23,811 nucleotides of DNA, from NCBI GenBank assembly GCA_020438915.1, contig JAGQTR010000030.1, positions 1 to 23,811 of the forward strand, read 5' to 3'. Both the position numbers and the translations under genes were made by a program. Positions within the stretch are counted from its first letter, which is position 1, and each line of letters begins with the position of its first letter. Of the stretch, positions 1 through 7,591 are shown piece after piece. Source of the stretch: Mycobacterium sp. (GTDB lineage Bacteria; Actinomycetota; Actinomycetes; Mycobacteriales; Mycobacteriaceae). The notes under the pieces are model-generated. The model worked only from the letters and a program-made list of their open reading frames with translations, ran no database searches and was not told the DNA's origin.

Positions 1-679
1 CGTCGAAGTTGGCCAACCGGTTCGCGGTCGCCCGCACCTCACGGCGCATCCGGCGCTCCTCCCAGGTCAGCCGGGTGTCCTGGGCGCCCATCCGGGTCAG
101 CAATGCACCGATCGCCTCGCCGTCGCGGACCACTACGCGGTCGTTGCCACGTACCTCGCGGGACTTCGCGCTGACGCCGAGGCGGCGAGCCGCACCGACG
201 AGCGCCAACGCCGCCTCGGGGCCGGGACAGCTGACCTCCAGAGCTGACGACCGCCCCGGCTCGGTGAGCGATCCGTGAGCCAAAAACGCTCCCCGCCAAG
301 CGGCCTCGGCGTCGGCCACGCTCCCACCGACGACCTGTGCGGGCAGGCCGCGCACCGGCCGACCACGCAGGTCGAGCAGACCGGTCTGCCGTGCGAGCGC
401 CTCACCGTCGTTGGCGACCCGCACCAAGTACCGGGTGCTCTTGCGGATCCCGCTGGCAGACAGCATGTGGACCACCGCGTTGTAGCCGTACAGGTCGTAG
501 ATGTCCTTGCGAAGCCGGCGCGCGATGATGCCCAGATCCACCTCGGCTTCGACCACTACCCGTCCGGACACGATGTGCAACCCGCCGGCGAAACGCAGCA
601 AGGATGCCACCTCGGCCCGGCGTGCGCTCACCGAATTGACCGCCAACCGGCTGAGCTCGTCCTTGACCTCGGCTGTCAT
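1..679 (-). CDS. whiA: WhiA, sporulation/division transcription regulator (3' end cut by window edge)
   Basis: The first 226 residues of WhiA are present; the family is about 325 residues long, so the C-terminal helix-turn-helix lies outside the window. The visible part is the N-terminal LAGLIDADG-like (DUF199) domain, with recognisable stretches LLRFAGGLHIVSGR (27-40), SASGIRKSTRY (74-84) and RGAFLAHGSLTEPGRS (129-144). In actinobacteria WhiA is a DNA-binding regulator of cell division and differentiation; the LAGLIDADG fold has lost nuclease activity in this family. The ATG at 679 overlaps the yvcK stop by four bases (ATGA), and a GAGGTGA ribosome binding site sits about 11 bases upstream inside yvcK. 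An in-frame GTG at 685 is a less likely start. It is the last visible gene of the ribBA-to-whiA line, and translation is probably coupled to yvcK. Identity is near certain. Confidence 0.96.
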   Translation of the reverse strand, partial: MTAEVKDELSRLAVNSVSARRAEVASLLRFAGGLHIVSGRVVVEAEVDLGIIARRLRKDIYDLYGYNAVVHMLSASGIRKSTRYLVRVANDGEALARQTGLLDLRGRPVRGLPAQVVGGSVADAEAAWRGAFLAHGSLTEPGRSSALEVSCPGPEAALALVGAARRLGVSAKSREVRGNDRVVVRDGEAIGALLTRMGAQDTRLTWEERRMRREVRATANRLANFD

Positions 680-1713
680 CGCCACGGGTCGTCACCTCTC
701 GGTCCGTTCACTGTCGGTGCGGGCGCGGTCGGCGGTCTCGGCATCGCCTCGGTACTGCCGCTCGGCGCCGTCTGACGGTTGCGGACCCCCTCCAGCGCCT
801 CGGCCAACCTCGCCGGGTCATGTAAAGGTGTACCAGGTCTGGAAACGTCGGCAAATTCAACATGAGCGTCCAGAATTTTGGCCGTCCGATGCAACTGCTC
901 CCGCTCCCGGTTGCTGGGCACGCGGCTCGAGTCGACGATGATGTCGTGCACGGTGAACCCGGGCGCATGCTGGGCCAGCACGTGGATGTGGCGTTCCACT
1001 GAAAAACCCGCCGTCTCCCCCGGCTCGGCCACCAGGTTGAGTACCAGCGCGCGCCGCGCACTGGTCGCCTGCAATGCCGCTGCCAGCTCCGGGACCAGGA
1101 CGTGCGGGATCACGCTGGTGAACCACGACCCCGGTCCAAGCACCACGAGGTCGGCGTGCATGATCGCCGCGACCGCCTGCCGGGTGGCAGGCGGGTCGCT
1201 CGGCAGAAGCCGCACCCTGCGTACCTTGCCCACGGTGGTGGCGATCGCCACCTGTCCTCGGATAGCACGACTTACCCGCGGGTCGGACTCCAGACCCGCG
1301 ACGTCGGCCTCGATGCTGAGTCCGACCGGGCTCATCGGCAACACCCGGCCCATGACGCCCAACACCCGTCCCAGCTCGTCGAGCGCGGCCACCGGGTCGG
1401 CGAGCACTTCGTTGAGCCCGGCCAGTATCAGGTTGCCGATCGGGTGGCCCGCCAGCGCACCCGTGCCGCCAAACCGATGCTGGATGATCGTGGCCCACAA
1501 CCGACCATGCGGGCTGTCGGAAGCCAACGCAGCCAATGCCATTCGAAGATCCCCCGGCGGCACCACATCCAATTCGCCCCGCAGCCGACCAGACGAACCG
1601 CCGTCGTCGGCGACGGTGACGATCGCGGTGACGTGCGGGGTGATCCGGCGCGCCGCCGACAAGGTGGCATAGAGGCCGTGGCCACCGCCGAGCGCGACGA
1701 TACGTGCGCTCAT
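676..1713 (-). CDS. yvcK: YvcK/CuvA-family protein (gluconeogenesis factor-like)
   Basis: A 345-residue protein of the CofD/YvcK family. The N-terminus shows the glycine-rich nucleotide/sugar-nucleotide loop GGGHG (9-13), followed by TVADDGGSSGRLR and PPGDLRMALAAL; the second half has VVLGPGSWFTSVIPH. M. tuberculosis CuvA (Rv1422) has nearly the same length, and from the literature it supports peptidoglycan synthesis and shape on some carbon sources, with a phosphorylatable C-terminal tail. The variable C-terminus here (after about residue 312) is Pro/Ser/Thr-rich, fitting such a tail. The start ATG at 1713 overlaps the rapZ stop by four bases, and its own stop overlaps whiA the same way. The rapZ-yvcK-whiA order is conserved widely in Gram-positive bacteria. 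The biochemical reaction is unknown. Confidence 0.96.
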   Translation of the reverse strand: MSARIVALGGGHGLYATLSAARRITPHVTAIVTVADDGGSSGRLRGELDVVPPGDLRMALAALASDSPHGRLWATIIQHRFGGTGALAGHPIGNLILAGLNEVLADPVAALDELGRVLGVMGRVLPMSPVGLSIEADVAGLESDPRVSRAIRGQVAIATTVGKVRRVRLLPSDPPATRQAVAAIMHADLVVLGPGSWFTSVIPHVLVPELAAALQATSARRALVLNLVAEPGETAGFSVERHIHVLAQHAPGFTVHDIIVDSSRVPSNREREQLHRTAKILDAHVEFADVSRPGTPLHDPARLAEALEGVRNRQTAPSGSTEAMPRPPTAPAPTVNGPRGDDPWR

Positions 1714-2645
1714 TCTCGCCCCAGATCCCGGTGCAGCACCCGCGCCGTCAACGCCGCGTCACCCTGTAGCCGATCCGCGAGCGCCTCGGCCATCGCCACG
1801 CTGCGATGCTTACCGCCGGTGCACCCGATGGCGACGGTCATGTATCGCTTCCCCTCCCGGCGGTATCCGTCGATCACCACCCCCAACAGCCGATGGTACG
1901 AGTCGAGGAACTCAACGGCGCCGGGTTGGCCGAGCACGTAGTCACGAACATCGGGATGCTGCCCGCTGTGCGGGCGCAGATTGTCGACCCAGTGCGGGTT
2001 GGGCAGGAACCGGACGTCCATCACGGTGTCGGCGTCCATCGGCAGTCCGTATTTGTACCCGAAGGACTCCACGGTGACGTTGGTGTGGGCGACGGTCTCG
2101 GTGCCGAAGGCGCGTTCGATGCTTTCCCGCAGCGCCGGAACCGACAGCGCCGAGGTGTCGATGACCAGATCGGCGGTGGCCCGCACCGGTGCCAGCATCG
2201 CCCGTTCGGCGGCGATGCCTTCGGCCAGCGTCTGGTTTCCCTGCAGCGGATGACTTCGCCGGTTCTGCTCGTAGCGGCGCACCAGAATGTCGTCGGAGGA
2301 CTCCAGGAACACCACCCGCGGCGTGATGTTGCGACTCGCCAGCTCGGTGCGCACCCAGTTCAGGTCGCCGGTGAAGCCCCGGGATCGGACGTCCATCACC
2401 ACCGCGAGTTGAGTGATGCGCGAGCCCGCGGCAAGCCCCAGCTCTACCATTCGTGCGATCAGCTCGGGCGGCAGGTTGTCGGCGACGTACCAACCGAGAT
2501 CTTCGAGCACCTTGGCCGCGGTACCCCGGCCCGCACCGGACAGACCCGTGACGAGCACCACGTCGATGCCATCGGATTCGCGGTGCTCGTGGTCGCCCGC
2601 AACGCCGCCACCATGCAGTTCGTCGTACATTCCCTGGTCTGTCAT
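1710..2645 (-). CDS. rapZ: RapZ-family nucleotide-binding protein (YvcJ)
   Basis: A 311-residue P-loop protein. The Walker A loop is GLSGAGRG at residues 34-41, with arginine where many P-loops have lysine, as is usual in this family. The C-terminal domain carries the hallmark AIGCTGGKHRSVAMAE. In E. coli RapZ is an RNA-binding adaptor that controls glmS sRNA decay; in Gram-positive bacteria the homologue YvcJ hydrolyses GTP/ATP and its targets are not settled, so the E. coli role should not be transferred here. The first 26 residues are polar, variable and before the conserved IDVVLVTG strand. ATG at 2645 overlaps the uvrC stop (ATGA); the stop overlaps yvcK. It is part of the uvrC-rapZ-yvcK-whiA coupled set. 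Confidence 0.96.
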   Translation of the reverse strand: MTDQGMYDELHGGGVAGDHEHRESDGIDVVLVTGLSGAGRGTAAKVLEDLGWYVADNLPPELIARMVELGLAAGSRITQLAVVMDVRSRGFTGDLNWVRTELASRNITPRVVFLESSDDILVRRYEQNRRSHPLQGNQTLAEGIAAERAMLAPVRATADLVIDTSALSVPALRESIERAFGTETVAHTNVTVESFGYKYGLPMDADTVMDVRFLPNPHWVDNLRPHSGQHPDVRDYVLGQPGAVEFLDSYHRLLGVVIDGYRREGKRYMTVAIGCTGGKHRSVAMAEALADRLQGDAALTARVLHRDLGRE

Positions 2646-4642
2646 CCCGATACCCTGCCCTGATCATTGTCGATATCTGGTGGGGGCGGTTCCGAATCGC
2701 GGACCTGGGGTCCAAGTGCCTCCAGGACGGCGCGCGCCGTCGCCGAACCGATGCCCGGTACCGCGATGATCTCCTCGACGCTGGCCTCTTTCAGCCTGGC
2801 CAGCGACCCGAAGTGGGTCACCAACGCCTTGCGGCGGTGCTCCCCCAGCCCCCGCACCGAGTCCAGCGCCGAGGCGGTCATCCGCTTGGAGCGCTTACTG
2901 CGGTGGTAAGTGATCGCGAACCGGTGGGCTTCGTCACGCACCCGTTGCAGCAGGTACAGCCCGTCGCTGTGACGCGGCATAATCACCGGCTCCTGCACCG
3001 ATCCGTCCTGCGCGGGCACCCACACCTCTTCCAGGCGTTTAGCCAAACCGATGACCGCCACATCGGAGATGCCGAGATCGGCGAGAACCGCGGCGGCCGC
3101 ATTGACCTGAGGAGCTCCACCGTCGACCACGAACAGGTTCGGTGGGTAGGCGAACCGGGCCGGACGGACACCCTCGCCGGGATCCTGAGCGTCGCGCAGG
3201 TAGCGTTGGAAGCGCCGCCGGGTGACCTCGGCGATCGAAGCCACGTCGTCGGAGCGGCCCTCGCCCGCGGCATCCCTGATCGCATAATGCCGATAGTCTC
3301 CCTTGCGGGGCAGTCCATCCTCGAAAACCACCATCGAGGCCACCACATCGGTTCCCTGGACATGGCTGATGTCGACACACTCGATGCGCAACGGCGCGTC
3401 CTCCAGGTCGAGTGCTTCCTGAATGCTTTGTAGGGCAGCGCTTCTCGCGGTGAAATCACCCGCTCGTTTCAACTTGTGCTGGGCGAGCGCATCCTGCGCA
3501 TTGCGCTGCACCGTCTCGGCCAGCGCCCGCTTGTCCCCCCGTTGGGGCACCCGCAGCGACACCCGCGAGCCCCGCAATGAAGCAAGCCAGGTCTCCAGCT
3601 CTTGGGTGTTGCCGGGTAGCACCGGCACCAGCACCTGACGCGGCACCGGGTTGGTCGCCTCATCCACTCCGGCGGCGCCCGCACCACTTAGCTCTGCCTG
3701 ATCGCCGTAGAACTGCGTCAGAAACTGCTCGACCAGATACTCCAGTGTGGATTGGCCGGGTTCACCGGACTTTTCGATGATCCACCCTCGTTGGCCGCGG
3801 ACCCGACCGCCCCGGACGTGAAATACCTGGACCGCTGCCTCCAGGTCGTCGTCGGCGAAGGCGACGACGTCGGCGTCGGTGCCGTCACCGAGAACCACGG
3901 CTTGTTTCTCCAAGGCCCGCCGCAGCGCCGAAATATCGTCGCGTAACCGTGCCGCCCGTTCGAAATCCAATTGCCCGGCGGCGTCGTTCATCTGCTGTTC
4001 CATGTCACGGACCAGCCGGTCGGTCTTGCCTGCGAGGAAATCGCAGAAGTCGACCACGATGCGTCGGTGCTCCTGTGCGCTGACCCGACCGATACACGGT
4101 GCGGAGCACTTATCGATGTATCCGAGCAGGCAGGGCCGCTCAATCTGACTGTGCCGCTTGAACACTCCGCCGGAGCAGGTGCGGGCCGGAAACACCCGGG
4201 TCAGCAGGTCCAACGTCTCGCGGATCGCCCAGGCGTGCGCGTACGGGCCGAAGTAGCGCACCCCCTTGCGGCGCGGTCCGCGATAGACCATCAGCCGCGG
4301 ATACTCCTCGTTGAGCGTGACCGCCAGCACCGGATAGGACTTGTCATCGCGGTACCTGATGTTGAACCGCGGATCGAACTCCTTGATCCAGTTGTACTCG
4401 AGCTGCAGCGCCTCGACTTCGGTGTTGACGACCGTCCACTCGACACCGACGGCGGTCATCACCATCTGCCGGGTCCGGGGCGCCAGCCCGGAAATGTCGG
4501 CGAAGTAGGAGTTGAGCCTGCTGCGCAGACTCTTGGCCTTGCCGACGTAGATGACCCGGCCGTGTGGATCCCGGAATCGGTAGACACCCGGTTGCGCGGG
4601 TATCGACCCAGGAGCGGGTCGGTACGTAGCGGGATCGGGCAC
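2642..4642 (-). CDS. uvrC: UvrC, excinuclease ABC subunit C
   Basis: A 666-residue nucleotide excision repair nuclease that makes both incisions around a lesion bound by UvrB. Domains in order: GIY-YIG nuclease (about 15-95, with GVY at 19-21, IYVG at 31-34 and R42); four cysteines C156, C171, C179 and C183 in the Fe-S/zinc-like insertion; UVR helical hairpin for UvrB contact (about 209-245); RNase H-like 5' nuclease core (ECVDISH with D424, VVDGG with D507, HRFAITYHRSKR with H573); two helix-hairpin-helix motifs (594-641). The start is GTG at 4642, placed after a 9-base gap from the PH-protein gene. No clear ribosome binding site is seen, but TAACCT lies six bases before the GTG, suggesting a leaderless internal transcript. 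The final 20 residues are Pro/Asp-rich and variable. Confidence 0.97.
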   Translation of the reverse strand: MPDPATYRPAPGSIPAQPGVYRFRDPHGRVIYVGKAKSLRSRLNSYFADISGLAPRTRQMVMTAVGVEWTVVNTEVEALQLEYNWIKEFDPRFNIRYRDDKSYPVLAVTLNEEYPRLMVYRGPRRKGVRYFGPYAHAWAIRETLDLLTRVFPARTCSGGVFKRHSQIERPCLLGYIDKCSAPCIGRVSAQEHRRIVVDFCDFLAGKTDRLVRDMEQQMNDAAGQLDFERAARLRDDISALRRALEKQAVVLGDGTDADVVAFADDDLEAAVQVFHVRGGRVRGQRGWIIEKSGEPGQSTLEYLVEQFLTQFYGDQAELSGAGAAGVDEATNPVPRQVLVPVLPGNTQELETWLASLRGSRVSLRVPQRGDKRALAETVQRNAQDALAQHKLKRAGDFTARSAALQSIQEALDLEDAPLRIECVDISHVQGTDVVASMVVFEDGLPRKGDYRHYAIRDAAGEGRSDDVASIAEVTRRRFQRYLRDAQDPGEGVRPARFAYPPNLFVVDGGAPQVNAAAAVLADLGISDVAVIGLAKRLEEVWVPAQDGSVQEPVIMPRHSDGLYLLQRVRDEAHRFAITYHRSKRSKRMTASALDSVRGLGEHRRKALVTHFGSLARLKEASVEEIIAVPGIGSATARAVLEALGPQVRDSEPPPPDIDNDQGRVSG

Positions 4643-4648
4643 GAAACC

Positions 4649-4654
4649 AGGTTA
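4649..4654 (-). promoter_or_regulatory. Candidate -10 element for leaderless uvrC transcript
   Basis: TAACCT fits the mycobacterial TANNNT -10 consensus and stands six bases before the uvrC GTG, so transcription would begin at the start codon. The TAA of this hexamer is also the stop codon of the upstream PH-domain gene. No convincing -35 is seen, which is common for mycobacterial SigA promoters. The call is inference from spacing and consensus. Confidence 0.4.
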
Positions 4655-5128
4655 CTGCCGGTGGCTGGAGTCGATATCGGGCCGGTAGCGCCGCAACACC
4701 GCGCGAAGCCGGTCCATCGACTCGACGGCACGATCCTTGTCCACGGCCTGGATCGCCATCACCGCGATGTACTCGTCGTCGGGCAGGTCGAGCCGCGCCC
4801 AGCGGGCTCCGGGGTGGAACGACACCCCGACGACCTCGCTCCACGGAAACAGCCGATAGCCAAACAGGTTTCGCACTGCCACCCCGGACGGCCCGGCTCG
4901 CAGCCGAGGCCGCGCGAACAGACAGACGAAAGCCGCGATCACCGCTCCCAGCGCCGCGATGGCCACCTGGTCGGCGGTGCGGAAGATCACCCCGGTCGAG
5001 GACGCCTTGAGCAACACGCCGACGACCACGTGCGCGGCGAGGATCAGTGCCGCCGCACCGTAGGCGAAAATCGGTGTCAGGTACGGCTTGACCTCGACGT
5101 CCCAGCTGTCGCCACCGGTTACGGTCAT
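4652..5128 (-). CDS. Small PH-domain membrane protein (Rv1417-like)
   Basis: A 158-residue protein with two predicted membrane helices (about 17-40 and 53-72) followed by a soluble bacterial PH-like domain (about 73-147). The soluble part has the typical alternating beta pattern, including GVAVRNLFGYRLFPWSEVVGV and WARLDLPDDEYIAVMAIQ. It resembles the conserved Rv1417 protein that follows ribH in M. tuberculosis. The function is unknown; bacterial PH-like domains on membrane stubs are thought to act in protein or lipid contacts at the membrane. The start ATG at 5128 overlaps the ribH stop (ATGA), so translation is likely coupled to riboflavin synthesis genes although nothing in the sequence ties it to that pathway. 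The stop TAA at 4654-4652 forms part of the putative uvrC -10 element. Confidence 0.88.
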   Translation of the reverse strand: MTVTGGDSWDVEVKPYLTPIFAYGAAALILAAHVVVGVLLKASSTGVIFRTADQVAIAALGAVIAAFVCLFARPRLRAGPSGVAVRNLFGYRLFPWSEVVGVSFHPGARWARLDLPDDEYIAVMAIQAVDKDRAVESMDRLRAVLRRYRPDIDSSHRQ

Positions 5129-5601
5129 GATTTCAACCGGCGCAGCAGTAGCGCCGTGGAAAGCGCCGCGGCTACCGCCTGCGCGCCCTTGTCCTCCGCC
5201 GATGTCGGCAGCCCGGCCCGATCCAGGGCCTGGTGCTCGGTGTTGGTGGTAAGCACCCCGTTGGCAACAGGCCTGGACGCATCCAGCGACACCCGTGTCA
5301 GCCCCTGGGTGACCGCGTCGCAGACGTAGTCGAAATGCGGTGTCTCACCCCGGATCACCACCCCGAGTGCGACCACGGCATCGTGGGTGGCCGCCAGAGC
5401 CTGCGCCACCACCGGGATTTCGATCGCCCCAAGGACCCGCACGACCGTCGGGTCGACGATTCCGGCATCGGCGGCCCCCCGGCGCGCACCCTCGAGCAGC
5501 GCATCGCAGATCGTCTCGTGCCAGGTGGATGCCACGATGCCCAGCGTGATGCCCGAGGCGTCGATCGAGGGCAACTCGGGAACACCGACCGCCGGACTCA
5601 T
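5125..5601 (-). CDS. ribH: 6,7-dimethyl-8-ribityllumazine synthase
   Basis: A 158-residue lumazine synthase, which condenses 5-amino-6-ribitylaminouracil with 3,4-dihydroxy-2-butanone 4-phosphate; the product is the substrate of riboflavin synthase (ribE at 8596-9198). Recognisable are STWHETICDALLEGA near the N-terminus, GAIEIPVVAQALA (58-70), and VIRGETPHFDYV with the catalytic histidine at H89. The length and lack of extensions fit the cytoplasmic icosahedral or pentameric enzyme. ATG at 5601 overlaps the ribBA stop by four bases, so ribBA, the source of both precursors' first steps, and ribH are co-translated. Confidence 0.97.
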   Translation of the reverse strand: MSPAVGVPELPSIDASGITLGIVASTWHETICDALLEGARRGAADAGIVDPTVVRVLGAIEIPVVAQALAATHDAVVALGVVIRGETPHFDYVCDAVTQGLTRVSLDASRPVANGVLTTNTEHQALDRAGLPTSAEDKGAQAVAAALSTALLLRRLKS

Positions 5602-6869
5602 ACGGCGCCGCCGAACTCGCCCGGGAGCGGCTCACCGAAGTCCTCGAGACCGACGAGGTCGTGACCCATGCGGTCGCGTTTGGTCATCAGGTACCTGATG
5701 TTTTCGACGTTGGCGCGCACGGGCAGCGGAACACGCTCGATGATGTGTAGGCCGTAGCCGTCAAGACCGACCCTCTTGGCCGGGTTGTTGGTCAACAGCC
5801 GCATCGATCGCACACCGAGGTCGACGAGGATCTGCGCACCGATCCCGTAGTCACGGGCGTCGGCCGGCAGCCCCAGTTTGAGATTGGCGTCGACGGTGTC
5901 ATCACCGGCGTCCTGGAGTTGGTAGGCCTGCAATTTGTGCATCAGTCCGATACCCCGCCCTTCGTGGCCACGCATATAGAGCACCACGCCCCGGCCCTCG
6001 CGGGCCACCATCGCCAGCGCGGCGTCCAGTTGCGGACCACAGTCGCAACGGCGGGAGCCGAACACATCGCCGGTGAGGCACTCGGAGTGCACCCGCACCA
6101 GCACGTCGTGGCCGTCGCCCTGCGGGCCGGCTATGTCGCCACGGACCAGGGCGACGTGTTCGACCTGGTCATAGATGCTGGTGTATCCGACCGCCCGGAA
6201 CTCGCCGTGGCGGGTCGGGATGCGGGCTTCGGCGACCCGCTCGATGTGCTTTTCGTGCTTGCGCCGCCACTCGATGAGATCGGCGATCGAGATCAGGGCC
6301 AGCCCGTGCTCGTCGGCGAAGATCCGCAACTCGTCGGTCTGCGCCATGTCGCCTTCGTCCTTCTGGCTGACGATCTCGCAAATCGCACCCGCCGGCTGGA
6401 GACCGGCGAGCCGGGCCAGATCCACCGCGGCCTCGGTATGCCCGGGACGGCGCAGGACACCGCCATCCTTGGCGCGCAGCGGCACCACGTGACCGGGCTT
6501 GGTGAACTCGTCGGCGGTACTGGCCGGATCGGACAGCAACCGCATCGTCGTGGCGCGGTCCGAAGCTGAAATGCCGGTTCCAACGCCATTTTTCGCGTCA
6601 ACGGTGACGGTGTAGGCAGTGCCGTGCTTGTCCTGGTTGACCGCGTACATCGGCAGCAGGCCGAGCCGGTCGCAGATATCACCGTCGAGCGGCACGCACA
6701 GATAGCCCGAGGTGTACCGAACCATGAACGCGACGAGTTCGGGGGTGGCCATCTCGGCTGCGAAGATCAGGTCGCCTTCGTTTTCGCGGTCCTCGTCGTC
6801 GATGACGACCACGGCCTTGCCTGCGGCGATGTCTGCCACCGCCCGCTCGACCGAATCCAGCCTCGTCAT
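5598..6869 (-). CDS. ribBA: RibBA, bifunctional DHBP synthase / GTP cyclohydrolase II
   Basis: A 423-residue fusion enzyme (RibA2 in M. tuberculosis). The N-terminal half (1-205) is 3,4-dihydroxy-2-butanone 4-phosphate synthase with the acidic signature DDEDRENEGDL (24-34) and RPGHTEAA (141-148). The C-terminal half (about 206-400) is GTP cyclohydrolase II with zinc ligands C264, C275 and C277 in ECLTGDVFGSRRCDCG and the RGHEGRGIGL loop (300-309). It supplies both branches of riboflavin synthesis. The frame stays open to 6965, but I choose ATG at 6869: the conserved MTRLDSVERAV begins there and an AAGGGTGG purine run lies eight bases upstream. First gene of the ribBA-ribH-PH-uvrC-rapZ-yvcK-whiA line. 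No FMN riboswitch is recognisable upstream. Confidence 0.96.
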   Translation of the reverse strand: MTRLDSVERAVADIAAGKAVVVIDDEDRENEGDLIFAAEMATPELVAFMVRYTSGYLCVPLDGDICDRLGLLPMYAVNQDKHGTAYTVTVDAKNGVGTGISASDRATTMRLLSDPASTADEFTKPGHVVPLRAKDGGVLRRPGHTEAAVDLARLAGLQPAGAICEIVSQKDEGDMAQTDELRIFADEHGLALISIADLIEWRRKHEKHIERVAEARIPTRHGEFRAVGYTSIYDQVEHVALVRGDIAGPQGDGHDVLVRVHSECLTGDVFGSRRCDCGPQLDAALAMVAREGRGVVLYMRGHEGRGIGLMHKLQAYQLQDAGDDTVDANLKLGLPADARDYGIGAQILVDLGVRSMRLLTNNPAKRVGLDGYGLHIIERVPLPVRANVENIRYLMTKRDRMGHDLVGLEDFGEPLPGEFGGAV

Positions 6870-6925
6870 CGTCACCACCCTTGCCGGTTCCGGTGCGGAA
6901 CCATCAGACACCCGAGTCAACGCCT

Positions 6926-6938
6926 GTTCAGTATGAAC
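6926..6938. repeat. Short inverted repeat in the ribBA / DUF4352 divergent intergenic region
   Basis: GTTCA-GTA-TGAAC is a perfect 5-base inverted repeat with a 3-base centre, in the 147-base region between the divergent ribBA (start 6869) and DUF4352 gene (start 7017). Its position, 57 bases before ribBA, would suit an operator or part of a promoter (on the minus strand the hexamer CATACT overlaps it). Such short repeats also arise by chance. Confidence 0.25.
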
Positions 6939-6969
6939 CACGCCCGCAGGCCGAATATTGCCCATCGCC

Positions 6970-6999
6970 TTGGCCCGTCTCAGGCTTCGGGAGTTAACT
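6970..6999 (+). promoter_or_regulatory. Candidate SigA-type promoter for the DUF4352 / EEP unit
   Basis: TTGGCC (6970-6975) and TTAACT (6994-6999) are separated by 18 bases, a plausible -35/-10 pair. Transcription would start near 7006, giving a leader of about ten bases that contains GAGG ahead of the ATG at 7017. The -10 is imperfect (TNANNT), so the call is tentative. Confidence 0.3.
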
Positions 7000-7016
7000 A
7001 GGGCTCATGAGGCCTC

Positions 7017-7586
7017 ATGTTCGGTAAACCGTTCGACCAGCAGACGCTTTATATGCCACCGGACGGTGGCCGCCGCCGACGACGACATTTCCTCTTCGCT
7101 GGCGCATTGCTGGCGGCCGTTCTCGCCGGGTGTGCGGTTCTGATCGCCATTCTTGCCTCCCGCGCGGACCAGCAGTCCTTCGACATCCCCACCGCCGCAG
7201 ATCCGACCGCCACAACCGAAGTGGGAAAACCCATCCGCGACGAGCAGATTCAGTTTCTGGTGCAGTCGATACATCCGTTGCCGACACCGCCGGGTGCCCC
7301 TGCTGAGGATATTCAGGTCGTGGACCTCCAAGTGACCAACACGGGCTCCTCACCGCAGTCGGTGTCGATCGGTGACCAGACGATGATCGACGACCGGGGG
7401 CACGATTACCACGCCGATCCCGTGATTTCGTCACAGCTGAACAGCCCTGACGGAGCCATTTCGTTGCAACCCGGCGAAACAGCGTCGATGAGCATCCCCT
7501 TTGATGCACCGATCGACGCCAGACCAGCGGTGATCGTACTTCGTGCGGGGCCATCCACACCCGGCGTGGCCGTCACCCTGACCTAG
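7017..7586 (+). CDS. Membrane-anchored DUF4352 (immunoglobulin-like) protein
   Basis: A 189-residue protein. Residues 1-23 are cytoplasmic and end in a run of arginines (19-23); 24-48 form one hydrophobic segment; the rest is an extracytoplasmic beta-rich domain of DUF4352 type. Typical features are the opening PIRDEQIQFLV, the strand VVDLQVTNTGSSPQSVSI, GDQTMIDDRGHDY, and the PGETASMSIPFDAP near the end. The hydrophobic stretch contains LAGC (36-39), which could read as a lipobox, but hydrophobicity continues well past the cysteine, so a transmembrane anchor is more likely. The ATG at 7017 is preceded by GAGG; an in-frame ATG at 7053 has no ribosome binding site. It lies 5 bases before the EEP gene, so the two are probably co-transcribed. 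The molecular role is unknown. Confidence 0.78.
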   Translation: MFGKPFDQQTLYMPPDGGRRRRRHFLFAGALLAAVLAGCAVLIAILASRADQQSFDIPTAADPTATTEVGKPIRDEQIQFLVQSIHPLPTPPGAPAEDIQVVDLQVTNTGSSPQSVSIGDQTMIDDRGHDYHADPVISSQLNSPDGAISLQPGETASMSIPFDAPIDARPAVIVLRAGPSTPGVAVTLT

Positions 7587-7591
7587 CCCCT

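Noticed and set aside
3971..5329. A 452-codon open frame on the plus strand across uvrC, the PH gene and ribH
   Set aside because: It is the antisense shadow of three well-identified genes. Its product is of biased composition, has no recognisable domain, and long antisense frames are expected at this GC content.
6870..6965. 32-residue N-terminal extension of RibBA
   Set aside because: The known mycobacterial enzyme begins at MTRLDSVERAV (6869) and a purine-rich ribosome site precedes that ATG; the extension would also cover the divergent promoter region.
6870..7016. FMN riboswitch upstream of ribBA
   Set aside because: None of the conserved RFN blocks, such as the GGGGC-type core or paired arms around it, can be found on the minus strand here, nor upstream of ribE or ribG.
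7122..7133. LAGC in the DUF4352 protein read as a lipoprotein lipobox
   Set aside because: The hydrophobic segment continues for about nine residues beyond the cysteine, as in a membrane helix and unlike a lipoprotein, whose mature N-terminus is polar. Not fully excluded.
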